Below, piece by piece: positions 25,929-35,059 of a stretch of DNA of 64,000 bases; the first letter of the stretch is position 1, and each line of letters opens with the position of its first letter. Source of the stretch: DATEDA01 sp963754305 (GTDB taxonomy: Bacteria > Pseudomonadota > Gammaproteobacteria > Burkholderiales > SG8-39); contig CAVWFR010000002.1 in assembly GCA_963754305.1 (NCBI GenBank), positions 108,339-172,338 of the forward strand, given 5' to 3'. Made by a program: the position numbers and the translations under genes. Below the pieces are notes generated by a model that made no database searches, had not been told where the DNA came from, and saw only the letters and a list, made by a program, of their open reading frames with translations.

Positions 25929-26045
25929 TGAGCGGCTGAAGGCCTCAAGGGTACCCACACCAGGCGGCGTAAGATCGCGGCAACGTAGGTCGGCTTCCCG
26001 ATCCCGCAGCGGGCGGTGTCGAGGCCAACCGAGCGGGGGAACGAG

Positions 26046-26204
26046 ATGACCCTGTGCCCGATCGCCATCGTCGCCGGCTGTAAGAAGTGTCCGGCATTCA
26101 AGGTGTGCCCGGTGAAGGGCATCATCGGCGACTACACGCCGGCGGGCAGGCCTAGCAAGGCCCGCGCCGGCGCCGGAAAGGCCGGCGCGAAGCGCTCGAA
26201 CTAG
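26046..26204 (+). CDS. 52-residue Cys-rich protein
   Basis: ATG 26046 follows gggggaacgag. The first half holds four cysteines, spaced C-x8-C-x2-C-x5-C and ending in C-P-V-K-G (CPIAIVAG, CKKCPAFKVC), which would suit one zinc or Fe-S site. The second half is a flexible Lys/Ala/Gly-rich tail that suggests nucleic-acid or membrane contact. No family can be named with certainty. It ends 12 bp before the convergent 3' end of a dehydrogenase gene. Confidence 0.55.
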   Translation: MTLCPIAIVAGCKKCPAFKVCPVKGIIGDYTPAGRPSKARAGAGKAGAKRSN

Positions 26205-26216
26205 GGCGCGAACTGC

Positions 26217-27215
26217 TCAGACCGCTAGCCAGCCGCCGCCCTGGCGCGCCGACTCGAACGCCTGTTCGACGATACGCACGGACACCCACGCGTCGGCGAA
26301 CGAGCACGCCGGCGCCGGGCGCTCGCCCAGCACCGCGTCGAGGAAATCGCGCGTCGCGGGTCCGGGCGTCGCATCGGCGGCGACTGTCTCGACGGCCGTG
26401 CGGTCGCGGCCCCAGCGGGTGAGCTGCCACCCGAGCGGGAGGTCGAGCGGGCGCCTGAGCTCGATCAAGCCGTCGTCGCCGAACAACCGGATCTCGTCCC
26501 ACATATGCAGGCCGTGCGAGAGGCACGTGAGGTGGCAGCGCAGCGCGCCGAAATCGAGCTCGATGAAGCCCCCGTCGTCGGCCTGTCCCGGCGGGCCGGG
26601 GCGGGTCACCGCGCGCACCCGCGTCGGCGCGCGCTGCAGGAGCCACGGCAGCAGGTCCGCGATGTGCGCACCGCGGCCGGTAAACGGGCCGCCGCCGCCG
26701 AGCGCCGGGTCGAGGAACCAGCCGGCGCGCTCGTAGCCGAGCTGCACCGTTTCGACGTAACGGATCTCGCCCAGTGCTTGCTGGCCGATCAGCGCGCGCG
26801 CGCGCAAGCACCCCGCGTCAAAGCGCCGGTTGAAGGCGACCGCGCCCACGAGCGCGCGTGCGCTGGCCGCCACGGCGAGCGCGCTCGCCTCGTCCGCGTG
26901 CATGACGAACGGCTTGTCGACAAGGAGGTGCCGGCCGGCCTCGATGCAGCGCATCGCTTGCGCGGCGTGCAGCGTATGCGGCGTGCTGAGGATGACGGCG
27001 GCACATGCCTCGGGCGCCAGAATGTCGTCGAGGTCGGCGGTGAGCCGGGCGCCGGTCTCGCTGGCGAGCGCGCGCAACGGGCCCGGCGCGATGTCGCAGA
27101 TCCACGCGATGCGTACGCGCGGATCCGCGCGCAGTGCGGGCACGTGATAACGCCGCGCGAAATGCCCGCAGCCGAGCAGCGCCACGGCGAGCGGCGGCGC
27201 GGCGCGATTGCTCAA
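26217..27215 (-). CDS. Gfo/Idh/MocA-family oxidoreductase A
   Basis: 332 residues. The Rossmann motif is VALLGCGHFARRYH. The cofactor-site motif is HLLVDKPFV, with Asp where E-K-P is usual but the Lys kept. The C-terminal sheet domain has the substrate-side GRGAHIADLLPWLL (G-x-x-x-D-H-type). It should oxidise a hydroxyl of a sugar, inositol or related ring with NAD(P). TTG 27215 overlaps the stop of the dienelactone-hydrolase gene in TTGA, which implies translational coupling and fixes the start. It is the last gene of the leftward sulfatase operon. Confidence 0.85.
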   Translation of the reverse strand: MSNRAAPPLAVALLGCGHFARRYHVPALRADPRVRIAWICDIAPGPLRALASETGARLTADLDDILAPEACAAVILSTPHTLHAAQAMRCIEAGRHLLVDKPFVMHADEASALAVAASARALVGAVAFNRRFDAGCLRARALIGQQALGEIRYVETVQLGYERAGWFLDPALGGGGPFTGRGAHIADLLPWLLQRAPTRVRAVTRPGPPGQADDGGFIELDFGALRCHLTCLSHGLHMWDEIRLFGDDGLIELRRPLDLPLGWQLTRWGRDRTAVETVAADATPGPATRDFLDAVLGERPAPACSFADAWVSVRIVEQAFESARQGGGWLAV

Positions 27216-27940
27216 TCCGGCTTCCCGGTGCGGAAGAACGCGGTTGCGATGTCCCACGCCTCGCGGGCGGCCTGCGGGTGGTACGACGGGCGCGTCTCGT
27301 TGAAGAAGGCGTGCTCGGCGCCGCGGAAGATCTGCAGGCGATGCGGTAAGCCGCGCCGCGCGAACCGGTCCCGCAGGGCCTCCACGTCGAGCGCCGGCAC
27401 GATGGGGTCGTGCTCGCCGAAGAGGCCGAGGTACGGTACCTCGATGAGCTCCGCGACTTCCATCGGCAGGAAGGGTTTCGTCGCCCGGCGCTCGAACACG
27501 AGGCGGCCGTAGAAGTTCACGACGCCCGCAAGCCCCTCGCAGTACGCGCCGGCGTAGTGCGCGAACCGGCCGCCCATGCAGAAGCCCCAGACGAAGATCG
27601 GTGCGCCGCCCGCGTCGCCGGCCTTCGCCCAGCGCACGACCGCGCGGCAGTCGCGGATGCCGCGCGGGTCGTCGAAGTCGAGGAAACTCTGCGCGATGGC
27701 CGCCGCCGGGTCGGATTCGACCGGCGCCGCGGCGCCACGGTAGAGATCCGGGGCGAGCGCGCAGAACCCGGCCTGCGCGAGCCGCTTGCAGAGCGTGCGG
27801 ATGTTGGTGTTCACGCCCCAGATCTCGGCGAGCACGATGACGTAGGCGGCGCTCACTCTTCCGACGGGCTGCGTGCGGTAGGCGAGCGTCGAAGCGCCGG
27901 CCTCGAGCGGGATCGTGACGGTCGAAGTGTCGAGGGTCAT
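27212..27940 (-). CDS. Dienelactone hydrolase family protein
   Basis: 242-residue alpha/beta hydrolase. The nucleophile Cys lies in WGFCMGGRF (near 120), the acid in GEHDPIVP and the base in GAEHAFFN, so the Cys-Asp-His triad of dienelactone hydrolase is complete. The Glu of LAEIWGVN is also typical. In this operon it may open a lactone formed by one of the three dehydrogenases rather than act in chlorocatechol breakdown; this is inference. There is no signal peptide. The gene is 81 bp after dehydrogenase B and overlaps dehydrogenase A by 4 bp. Confidence 0.85.
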   Translation of the reverse strand: MTLDTSTVTIPLEAGASTLAYRTQPVGRVSAAYVIVLAEIWGVNTNIRTLCKRLAQAGFCALAPDLYRGAAAPVESDPAAAIAQSFLDFDDPRGIRDCRAVVRWAKAGDAGGAPIFVWGFCMGGRFAHYAGAYCEGLAGVVNFYGRLVFERRATKPFLPMEVAELIEVPYLGLFGEHDPIVPALDVEALRDRFARRGLPHRLQIFRGAEHAFFNETRPSYHPQAAREAWDIATAFFRTGKPD

Positions 27941-28021
27941 GAGGTCCGGTCCGCCGCTGCGAAGAAATCCGCGGGATCGTACCGGAACGGGCCGCTTCGC
28001 AGGCCGCGAGGATCATGACGC

Positions 28022-29074
28022 TCAGTAGAAGTCGGCGACACGCTGCGTCGTCCCGGTCTGCGCCGCCGCGTAGGCGGCGAGGATCATCGCGAGCGAGCGC
28101 CGGCCGTCCTCGAGCCCCATCGGCGGCGGCGCGCCCTGCCGGAGTGCGGCGACGAACGCGATCGCGTTCTGCTGGTGGAACCCGCCGGTCTTGAATCGCG
28201 GCACGATCGGCGACACCTCCCAGGTGCGCTCCGGCTGGTCCGCGGAATAGAAGCGCAGCAAGCCGCTCGCGGTGTGCTCCTTGGACGCGAGGTCCACGCC
28301 GGAGAGGAGCGCGGTGCCCTGCGTGCCGAAGATCTCGATCGAAACGTCGGCGGCCTGGAAGTTCCAGCCGGTCGCGAGCTCGGCGAGGAGGCCACCGGGG
28401 AACTTGTAGATGGCGAGCGCGGTGTCCTCGACCGCGAGCCCGGAGGTGCGATCCGAGACGAGCGCCGTCACCGACTCCGGGTCGCCGAAGAGCCAGCGCA
28501 GAAAGTCCGCGCCGTGCACGCCCTCGTCGAGCAGCGTGCCGCCGCCCGAACGCACGGGGTCGGCCCACCAGCCCGCGGTGAACGCCGCGTCGTGGCCGTA
28601 GCGGTGGCCGTGGCGCACGCGCACGAGCCACGGCGTGCCGAAGAAGCCCGCGTCGAGCCGCCGCTTGATCTCGTGGTTGGCCGGATCGAAGCGCTTCGGG
28701 AAGCTCTGCATGAAGCGCACGCCCGCGCGGTCGATCGCCGCGGCGATCGCGCGCGCGTCGTCGCGCGTGGTCGCGATCGGCTTCTCGCACAGGACGTGCT
28801 TGCCGTGTGCGGCCGCGCGCTCGATCAGCGGCCGGTGCGCGGCCGTGTCCGAGCAGACGGCGACGGCGTCGACCGCGTCGAGCAATGCGTCCAGCGACGG
28901 GACGAACCGAGTTCCGTAGCGCGCGGCAGATTCGGCGCCGCGCCGCGGGTCGTCGTCCCAGACGCCCGCGAAGTCGACGTCCTCAGAATCGCGGAACACC
29001 TCCGACCAGAAGTTCGCGTGGTAGTGCGCGAAGCCGAGGATGCCGATGCGGATCGGGCTCGTCATCGGTTTCAT
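28022..29074 (-). CDS. Gfo/Idh/MocA-family oxidoreductase B
   Basis: 350 residues. The Rossmann motif is IGILGFAHYHANFW; HVLCEKPIAT carries the standard E-K-P with the catalytic-site Lys. GGTLLDEGVHGADFLRWLFG is the conserved helix of the substrate domain. An NAD(P)-dependent sugar or cyclitol dehydrogenase is expected. ATG 29074 overlaps the previous gene's TGA in ATGA, which decides between two in-frame ATGs (29074 and 29065). Cytoplasmic. Its sequence is clearly different from A and C, so the three are not recent duplicates. Confidence 0.9.
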   Translation of the reverse strand: MKPMTSPIRIGILGFAHYHANFWSEVFRDSEDVDFAGVWDDDPRRGAESAARYGTRFVPSLDALLDAVDAVAVCSDTAAHRPLIERAAAHGKHVLCEKPIATTRDDARAIAAAIDRAGVRFMQSFPKRFDPANHEIKRRLDAGFFGTPWLVRVRHGHRYGHDAAFTAGWWADPVRSGGGTLLDEGVHGADFLRWLFGDPESVTALVSDRTSGLAVEDTALAIYKFPGGLLAELATGWNFQAADVSIEIFGTQGTALLSGVDLASKEHTASGLLRFYSADQPERTWEVSPIVPRFKTGGFHQQNAIAFVAALRQGAPPPMGLEDGRRSLAMILAAYAAAQTGTTQRVADFY

Positions 29075-30144
29075 TCGCGCTCGGCGATGGATTCGGCCAC
29101 GGGTACGACGCGCTCGGCGCGGCCCGACGCGGCGGAGCGATAGATCGCTTCGGCGAGGAGCAAGGTCGCGAGGCCGTCCTCGGCGGTCCGGTCGGGCGGC
29201 AGCTTGCCGCGCACGCGGTCGAGGAAGTCGGCGTGGTGGCGCGCGCCGAACGGCCGTGCCGGCAGCTCCGGCACCACCCATTCGCGCTTGCCGGTGATGC
29301 CGGGGGCGAAGAGAGCGAGCGGCCCGCGCTCGGAGCGCAGGCGAATCGTCGCTTCGGCGCAAAAGATCTCGCAGCCGAAGCGGTCGGTTCCGGCCTGCTC
29401 GGTCATGTCCATCTCGTGCGACACGAGCGGTCCGGCTGCGAACCGGTAAGTGGCGAACGCGTGGTCCTCGTTGTCGGGTCGCACGATCGTCCCGTCCTTG
29501 AGGCGCCGCTCCGCGAGGCGCTGGGCGACCGTCGCCGAAACGGTCGCGACGTCGCCGAACAGGAAGCGCAGCACGTCCATGCCGTGCACGCCGAGCTGCA
29601 GCACCACGCCGCCCCCGACCGTCGCGCGCGAGAAGAACCACGCGTTCCAATCCGGCCCCGGCGTCGCGTTGCGCATCCGCGCCGAGAGCACCGGCCCGGC
29701 CGCGCCGCCGGCGAGGAGCTCGGCCGCGCGCTGCACCTCCTCGAAGTAGCGGTGCATGAAGCTCACCTGGAGGAAGGCGCCGCCGCGTCGCGCCGCCGCC
29801 AGGATGCGCAGGCACTCCGCGCTCGAGCGCCCCATCGGCTTCTGCAGGAGCACCGCCTTCCCCGCCGCCGCCGCGGCGCACGCGATCTCGCAGTGCGTGT
29901 CGTCGGGCGTCGCGATCACCACCGCGTCGACGTCGCGCCGGTCGAGGACCGCGCGCCAGTCGGTCGCGACCTCCGGGATCGCGAACCGGCGGGCGACCTC
30001 GGCGGCGCGCTCCCGCGAGCGCGCGGCGATGACGCGGACCGCCGCGCCACCCGCGGCCGCGAGCCCGCCGAGGTGGTAGTCCGCGATCGACCCGGCGCCG
30101 AGGAACCCGATGCCGACCGTGTCGGCGGCCGAGTGCTCGGTCAT
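29071..30144 (-). CDS. Gfo/Idh/MocA-family oxidoreductase C
   Basis: 357 residues from ATG 30144, which overlaps the binding-protein stop by 4 bp (ATGA); an upstream ATG at 30153 is less likely. The Rossmann motif is IGFLGAGSIADYHLGG. The E-K-P motif is changed to Q-K-P in AVLLQKPMG. The C-terminal domain has GGGVVLQLGVHGMDVLRFLFG. The substrate is likely a sugar-type alcohol or ketone. The chain of overlaps from the ABC transporter through C to B indicates that import and oxidation are made together. Confidence 0.85.
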   Translation of the reverse strand: MTEHSAADTVGIGFLGAGSIADYHLGGLAAAGGAAVRVIAARSRERAAEVARRFAIPEVATDWRAVLDRRDVDAVVIATPDDTHCEIACAAAAAGKAVLLQKPMGRSSAECLRILAAARRGGAFLQVSFMHRYFEEVQRAAELLAGGAAGPVLSARMRNATPGPDWNAWFFSRATVGGGVVLQLGVHGMDVLRFLFGDVATVSATVAQRLAERRLKDGTIVRPDNEDHAFATYRFAAGPLVSHEMDMTEQAGTDRFGCEIFCAEATIRLRSERGPLALFAPGITGKREWVVPELPARPFGARHHADFLDRVRGKLPPDRTAEDGLATLLLAEAIYRSAASGRAERVVPVAESIAERE

Positions 30145-31196
30145 GCCTTCCACCGGCCGCGCACCTTCACGAGCGCGGGGTCGATGCGCTCCAGCGGATC
30201 GGTGTACGTGTAGTCGAGCACATTGATGCGCTTCCTGATCCGCCCGGCCGACTCGAGGAACGCGGTGGTCCGCTCCATGTCCTCCACGTACGCCTCGTCG
30301 AAGGCGGGATTGAAGACGTAATCACCCCAGATCGCGGCGTTCCCCGCCGCGTCCTGCTTCTGGAACTCCGAGAAGATCCGGACCGTCTCGGCGCGTTGGG
30401 CGGGGTCGGCGGACTGCCGCTGGCCACGCAGAAGCACCGTGAGCATCGCCGCCACCGCGCCCGGGTTCTTGCGCACGAAATCCTGATTGGCGACGTAGAT
30501 CGACCGGTTGTTGGAGACGCGCACGGTCGCGCCCTTGTTGGCGGCGAAATGGCTGGTCGAGCCGGTGTGCACGACCTTCGCCTGGCCGGTGGCGAGCGCG
30601 CGATGGGGCCACGGCTCCCAGCAGAGCAGGCCCTGCACGGTGCCGGAAGCGAGTCCCGCGAGCTGCTCCGGCGGCGGCAGGTTCACCACCTGCAGCTTCT
30701 GCGGGTCCAGCTTGTAGTACTGCGCGAGGTAGTAGAGCAGCGCGCTAGACGTCGAGCCCTGCAGCAGGCCGATCTTGATGCGGTACAGGTCCTCGGGCGA
30801 GTTGACGCTCGCGTCGTTGCGCACGACGAGCTTCTCGAGGTTCCAGTTCACGCAGTTGGTGCCGAGCACGACGACCGGGCTGCCGTTGGAGGCCATCGAG
30901 ATCGGCGGCAGGTTGCCCGGCGTCCAGAGCTGGATGTCCCCGGAGAGCAGCGCCTCGCCGGCGAGCGCGCCGGCGGTGAAGGTGCGCGTCTTCACGTCGG
31001 CGAACCCGGCGTCCTTGAACCAGCCCTGAGTGATGCCGAGGATGTGCGGCGCGAATGGCGGATCGACGCCGAAGCCGAGCGCGAGGTTCGCCGATTCCGG
31101 GCGCGCTCCTTGCGCGCGCGCGAGCCCCGGGAAGGCCGCGGCGCCGGCGAGCACGCCGGCCCCGGCCGCAATCAGTTTTCTCCGTTTGTCGTCCAT
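30141..31196 (-). CDS. ABC transporter binding protein, NMT1/SsuA-TauA type
   Basis: 351 residues with a twin-arginine-like signal peptide (DDKRRKLIAAGAGVLAGAAAFPGLARA), so exported to the periplasm, perhaps folded. The mature part matches the nitrate/sulfonate/taurine receptor plan: GITQGWFKDAGF, LLSGDIQLW, GTNCVNWNLEKLVV, KIGLLQGST and the late WGDYVFNPAFDEAYVEDM. A ggaggag site precedes ATG 31196. It is encoded between permease 2 and dehydrogenase C. The relatives bind sulfonates or other small anions. Together with the sulfatase upstream, a sulfated ligand is plausible but unproven. Confidence 0.85.
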   Translation of the reverse strand: MDDKRRKLIAAGAGVLAGAAAFPGLARAQGARPESANLALGFGVDPPFAPHILGITQGWFKDAGFADVKTRTFTAGALAGEALLSGDIQLWTPGNLPPISMASNGSPVVVLGTNCVNWNLEKLVVRNDASVNSPEDLYRIKIGLLQGSTSSALLYYLAQYYKLDPQKLQVVNLPPPEQLAGLASGTVQGLLCWEPWPHRALATGQAKVVHTGSTSHFAANKGATVRVSNNRSIYVANQDFVRKNPGAVAAMLTVLLRGQRQSADPAQRAETVRIFSEFQKQDAAGNAAIWGDYVFNPAFDEAYVEDMERTTAFLESAGRIRKRINVLDYTYTDPLERIDPALVKVRGRWKA

Positions 31197-31218
31197 CGTC
31201 GTCTCCTCCGTTGGGGAT

Positions 31219-31980
31219 TCACACCGCATGCCATCGTCCGACCGAGCGCCGGATCACGAGGCCGAGCACCCAGTCCGTCGCGAGCGTGGCGAGCCCGATC
31301 AGCAGAATGCCGAAGACGATCACCCCGACCTCCGCCGTCTGGCGCGCGTTCATGATCATGAAGCCCATCCCGGCGTCGGCGGCGATCAGCTCGGCGGCGA
31401 CCAGCACGCCGAACGACAGGCCCCAGCCCACGCGCAGGCCGACCGCGATGTCCGGCAGCGCCGCGGGCAGCATCACGCGCCACAGGAGCGCAAGCCCGGT
31501 CACGTCCATGGTCTGGGCGGCGCGCACCAGCGTCGGATCGACGCTCGTGATCCCGCGGTAGGCGTTGGTGAGCACCGGGAAGAATGCGCCGAGGAAGATC
31601 ACGAACACTTTGGAGGCCTCGCCCAGACCGAACCATACGATCGCCATCGGGATCCACGCGAGCGGCGGGATCGGCCGGAGGCACTCGAGCACCGGCCGGG
31701 CGAGGTTGCCGAAGGTGCGATACCAGCCGGCCGCGACCGCAACGGCGATGCCGAGCGCGGCGCCGGCGGCGAACCCGGCGGCGATGCGGCCGAGGCTGAC
31801 GGCGACGTGCCCGGCGATCGTGGCGGGCGGCAGCTTGGCGAGTGCTTCGGCCACCGCGCCGCTCGGCGGCGGAAAGAGCGCGCTCGCCGGCCCGGCGCGC
31901 GCGGCGAGCTCCCAGACAGCAAGGAAGGCGAGCGTCCCGGCCGCGCCGAGCGCGAGCTCGCGTAAGCGCGTGCGGCTCAC
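31219..31980 (-). CDS. ABC transporter permease 2 (SsuC/TauC type)
   Basis: 253 residues with about six membrane segments. The EAA-type loop that contacts the ATPase is visible in LVRAAQTMDVTGLALLWRVMLPAALPDIAVGLRVGWG. GTG 31980 overlaps the end of permease 1 by 4 bp (GTGA), fixing the start. It pairs with permease 1 to form a heterodimeric channel, in contrast with the homodimer usual for SsuC or TauC. It lies 22 bp upstream of the binding-protein gene. Confidence 0.85.
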   Translation of the reverse strand: MSRTRLRELALGAAGTLAFLAVWELAARAGPASALFPPPSGAVAEALAKLPPATIAGHVAVSLGRIAAGFAAGAALGIAVAVAAGWYRTFGNLARPVLECLRPIPPLAWIPMAIVWFGLGEASKVFVIFLGAFFPVLTNAYRGITSVDPTLVRAAQTMDVTGLALLWRVMLPAALPDIAVGLRVGWGLSFGVLVAAELIAADAGMGFMIMNARQTAEVGVIVFGILLIGLATLATDWVLGLVIRRSVGRWHAV

Positions 31981-32802
31981 CGTCGCACCTCCGCGAGGCC
32001 GCGATGCCAGGGCAGCAGCACGCGCTCGAGCCAGGCGAGGCCGGCGGTGAATGCGAAGCCGAGCAACCCGAGCGCGATCATGCCGACGATGGCCACGTCC
32101 GTGCGGTAGAACGTGCGCGCCTCCATGATGAGCGCGCCCAGCCCGGCGACGGTCGCGATCATCTCGGCGCCGACGATCACCATGAAGCCGACGCCGATCG
32201 CCACGCGCGCGCCGGAGAGGAGCCGCGGCGTCGCGGCCGGCAGGATGACCTTGAAGAAAAGCGCCGGGCCGCGCGCGTCCATCGTGCGCGCGGCGCGGAC
32301 GAGCACCGGGTCGACGTACTTCGCGGCGGCGATCGCGTTGGTGAGCATCACCCAGAAGCAGGCGTAGGCGATCAGCATCACCTTGGACGTCTCGCCGAGG
32401 CCGAACCAGAGCAGCGCGAGGGGCAAGAGGCTCAGCGTGGCGACCGAGCGCGCGAAGGTGACGAGCGGCAGCGTGAGCTGGTCGAGTACCGCGACCCGGC
32501 CGATCAGCGAGGCCGAGCGGGATCGCGACGGCGGTGGCGAGCGCGAAACCGGTGAGGATCCGGCGGACGGTGACGAGCGCGTGCTGCCCGATCAGCGTGC
32601 CGTGCGGAAAGCCGGCGACCATCATCTCCCAGGACGCGGCTGCGATCCGCGAAGGCGGCGGGAACTGGAACGGCCGGAGCCACCCGAATGCGGACGCCGC
32701 TTCCCAGAGCGCGAGGAGCACGATCATGCACACCGCGCCCTGCACCGCGGGACTGGCGACGCGGGCGCGCGCGCCCGCGCGCGGCGCGGCGTTACGGCTC
32801 AC
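31977..32802 (-). pseudogene. ABC transporter permease 1 (SsuC/TauC type), frameshifted
   Basis: From GTG 32802, which overlaps the ATPase stop in GTGA, the frame reads membrane segments through LVTVRRILTGFALATAVAIPLGL. Near 32506 one surplus base shifts it. The adjoining frame continues LIGRVAVLDQLTLPLV, then FARSVATLSLLPLALLWFGLGE and the EAA-type loop LVRAARTMDARGPALFFKVILPAA, to the end at 31977. Without the shift it would be about 274 residues, normal size. If the shift is real the importer should fail. If it is a consensus error the operon is intact. Confidence 0.8.
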
Positions 32803-33584
32803 CGCAGATGCTCCCAGATGCGCTCGTGGAGCAACGCGAGCCGGGGGTCGGCGCGGCGCCGCGGGCGCGGCGCATCGAGCGGGTACTCGGCCACGATGCC
32901 GCCGCCGCCCATCACCACGACTCTGTCGGAGAGGACGAGCGCCTCGGTGATGCTGTGGGTGACGAAGAGCACCGTCTTGCGGCGCGACGACCACACGCGC
33001 AGGAGCTCGTCCTGCATCTCGATGCGGGTGATCTCGTCGAGCGCGCCGAACGGCTCGTCCATGAGCAGGATCTGCGGGTCCTGCGCGAGAGCGCGCGCGA
33101 TCGCGACCCGCTGCTGCATGCCGCCGGACAGCTCGGCCGGATACCGGTCGCCGTAGCCCGCAAGCCCGACGAGCGCGAGGAGCTCGCCCGCCTCGCGCGA
33201 GCAGGCGGCGGCGTCGAGCCCGCGGCTGCGCGCGCCGAACTCGACGTTGCGGATCGCCGTGAGCCAGGGGAAGAGCGCCTGGGCCTGGAACACGACGCCC
33301 TTGCCGCGTCCCGGACCGGCGACCGGGACGCCGTCGACGAGCACTTCGCCAGTGCTTGCCTCCACCAGCCCGGCGACGATGTTGATCAGCGTCGTCTTGC
33401 CGCAGCCGCTCCGCCCGACCAGCGTGACGAACTCGTTCTCGCCCACGTCGAGATCGATGCCGTTCAGCACCGGCGCGCCGGCGGCCGCAGCGTCGTAGCG
33501 CTTCGTCACGCCGCGCACTGCGATCTTCGGCCGGGCCGCCGCGGTAGGCGCGATCGATTCGGCGGGGGCGGTGCGCATTTGCAC
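32799..33584 (-). CDS. ABC transporter ATPase (SsuB/TauB type)
   Basis: 261 residues. Walker A GRSGCGKTT, Q-loop VFQAQALFPWLT, signature LSGGMQQRVAIARAL, Walker B ILLMDEPFGALDEIT and the switch His in VTHSITEA are all intact. It powers uptake with the two permeases and the NMT1-type receptor downstream. The start is GTG 33584 or ATG 33578, neither with a clear ribosome site; the gene begins 2 bp after the sulfatase stop, so translation is probably coupled. Confidence 0.9.
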   Translation of the reverse strand: MQMRTAPAESIAPTAAARPKIAVRGVTKRYDAAAAGAPVLNGIDLDVGENEFVTLVGRSGCGKTTLINIVAGLVEASTGEVLVDGVPVAGPGRGKGVVFQAQALFPWLTAIRNVEFGARSRGLDAAACSREAGELLALVGLAGYGDRYPAELSGGMQQRVAIARALAQDPQILLMDEPFGALDEITRIEMQDELLRVWSSRRKTVLFVTHSITEALVLSDRVVVMGGGGIVAEYPLDAPRPRRRADPRLALLHERIWEHLR

Positions 33585-33586
33585 AG

Positions 33587-35050
33587 CTAGGATCGCGCCG
33601 GCTCGACAACGGCGGCGACCCCGGGCGGCGGCGTGTACACGAGCAGCCCTTCCTTACGGATGGCGTCGTTGCCGCCCCAATACTCCGCTTTGGCGCGCTG
33701 GTCGGCGCGCGCCCGTGCATCCACCGCTTGCGGATCGCAGATCATCCGCAACCGCGCTTCGAGGCGGTCCGCGATCGCACTGCCGTCGGCGGTCGCGGCG
33801 AGATCGCGCGATTCGTCCGGGTCGGCGGCGAGGTCGAAGAGCTGCCGCGGCGCATCGACGTGGTAGATCAGCTTGTGCGGGCCGTCGCGCAGCATGAACG
33901 CGCCGCGCCGCGAGCCGGCGGCGTGGTACTCGGCGAAGACCGGTCCGCGCGACGCAGAATCGCCGAGGAGGGAAGCGCCGAGCAACTCGCGCTCGGACGG
34001 GTCCGGCGGCAGGCCCGCGCTCTCGACCAGCGTCGGATAGAGATCGACGTGCGAGACCGGCGTATCGACGACCCGGCCCGTGGGAACGCCCGGGCCGCAC
34101 ATCACGAGCGGGATCGCCGCCGAGGGATCGAGCAGGGTGTACTTGCCGAACAGGCCGTGCGCGCCGAGGGCCTCGCCGTGGTCGCTCGTGTACACCACGC
34201 GCGTGTCCGACAGGAGCCCGAGGGATTCCGCGGCGCGCATCACGGTCTCGACCTCGCGATCGAGGTGCGTGACGAGCGCGTAGTAGCAGGCGGCAATCCG
34301 CCGCAGCGCCGCCTCGTCGGTCATCGCCTGGAAGCCCATGATCCGGCGCAAGTGCGCCAGGGCCGGGTGGGCGGGACGCTCGTCCGGGCGGAAGAGCGGA
34401 GGCAGCGGCATCGTCGCGGCGGGGTAGGTGTCGAGCAGCGCCTGCGGCACCGTGAACGGCGGATGCGGGCTCACGTACGAGACGAAGAGCACCCACGGGC
34501 GATCGCCCTGCGCTGCGCGGCGCTGGAGCCAGTCGATCGCGAGCCGTGAGATCTCGCCGTCGTACGCCTGATAGTGGCTCTCGCCCGCCTGCGACTGCTC
34601 GAGGTAGAGGCCCCACTGGCCGGCGTTCACCGGTTCTTCGTCCGACCAGCGGAGGAGCATGCTGACGCCGCCCTTGCCGTTCAGGATGTGCATCGGCGCG
34701 AGCTCGTCGGTGAAGCCATTGTCGTCGTCGGTCGAGCGGAAATGGAGCTTCCCGACCGAGACGACCTCGGCGCCCGCGTCGCGCAAGGCGTGCATCCAGC
34801 TCGGCGAGCCGCCGTCGTAGACGATCGCGTTGTCCCAGTAGCCGGTCTGGAACGGGAAGCGCCCGGTCGCGATCGCCGCGCGCGCCGGGCAGCAGAGCGG
34901 GCTCGCCGTATACGCGTTGGCGTAGCGCGTGCCCGCGGCCGCGATCCGGTCGATCGTCGGCGTGCGGACGACCGTGTTGCCATAGCACCCGGTCGCGCTC
35001 CGCGCGTGGTTGTCGGAGAGGAAGAAGAGCCAGTTCGGGGGGCGCGCCAT
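33587..35050 (-). CDS. Sulfatase 1 (formylglycine-type, cytoplasmic)
   Basis: 487 residues of the alkaline-phosphatase/sulfatase fold. The modification motif C-x-P-x-R is CCPAR (Cys about 53), the residue converted to formylglycine, followed by the ATGR tail typical of sulfatases. Metal ligands are seen in FFLSDNH and YTSDHGE, and the GKLHF strand carries active-site Lys and His. There is no signal peptide, so the substrate must be imported first. It shares many blocks with sulfatase 2 (YWDN, PSWxHxLR, VSxGKLHF) and is a paralogue. It opens the leftward transport and oxidation operon, 9 bp after the regulator. No formylglycine-generating enzyme is encoded in the window. Confidence 0.9.
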   Translation of the reverse strand: MARPPNWLFFLSDNHARSATGCYGNTVVRTPTIDRIAAAGTRYANAYTASPLCCPARAAIATGRFPFQTGYWDNAIVYDGGSPSWMHALRDAGAEVVSVGKLHFRSTDDDNGFTDELAPMHILNGKGGVSMLLRWSDEEPVNAGQWGLYLEQSQAGESHYQAYDGEISRLAIDWLQRRAAQGDRPWVLFVSYVSPHPPFTVPQALLDTYPAATMPLPPLFRPDERPAHPALAHLRRIMGFQAMTDEAALRRIAACYYALVTHLDREVETVMRAAESLGLLSDTRVVYTSDHGEALGAHGLFGKYTLLDPSAAIPLVMCGPGVPTGRVVDTPVSHVDLYPTLVESAGLPPDPSERELLGASLLGDSASRGPVFAEYHAAGSRRGAFMLRDGPHKLIYHVDAPRQLFDLAADPDESRDLAATADGSAIADRLEARLRMICDPQAVDARARADQRAKAEYWGGNDAIRKEGLLVYTPPPGVAAVVEPARS

Positions 35051-35059
35051 CGGCGGAGC

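Noticed and set aside
26217..28790. One long leftward frame spanning two dehydrogenase genes and the hydrolase
   Set aside because: Only the part after 27215 is protein-like in this frame. The upstream part is antisense-frame noise over genes that read in other frames with proper overlaps.
31219..33720. An ATPase-permease-permease fusion of 833 residues
   Set aside because: Three separate families with GTGA overlaps account for the region. The single open frame merely links permease 2 with the start of permease 1 through a non-coding frame.
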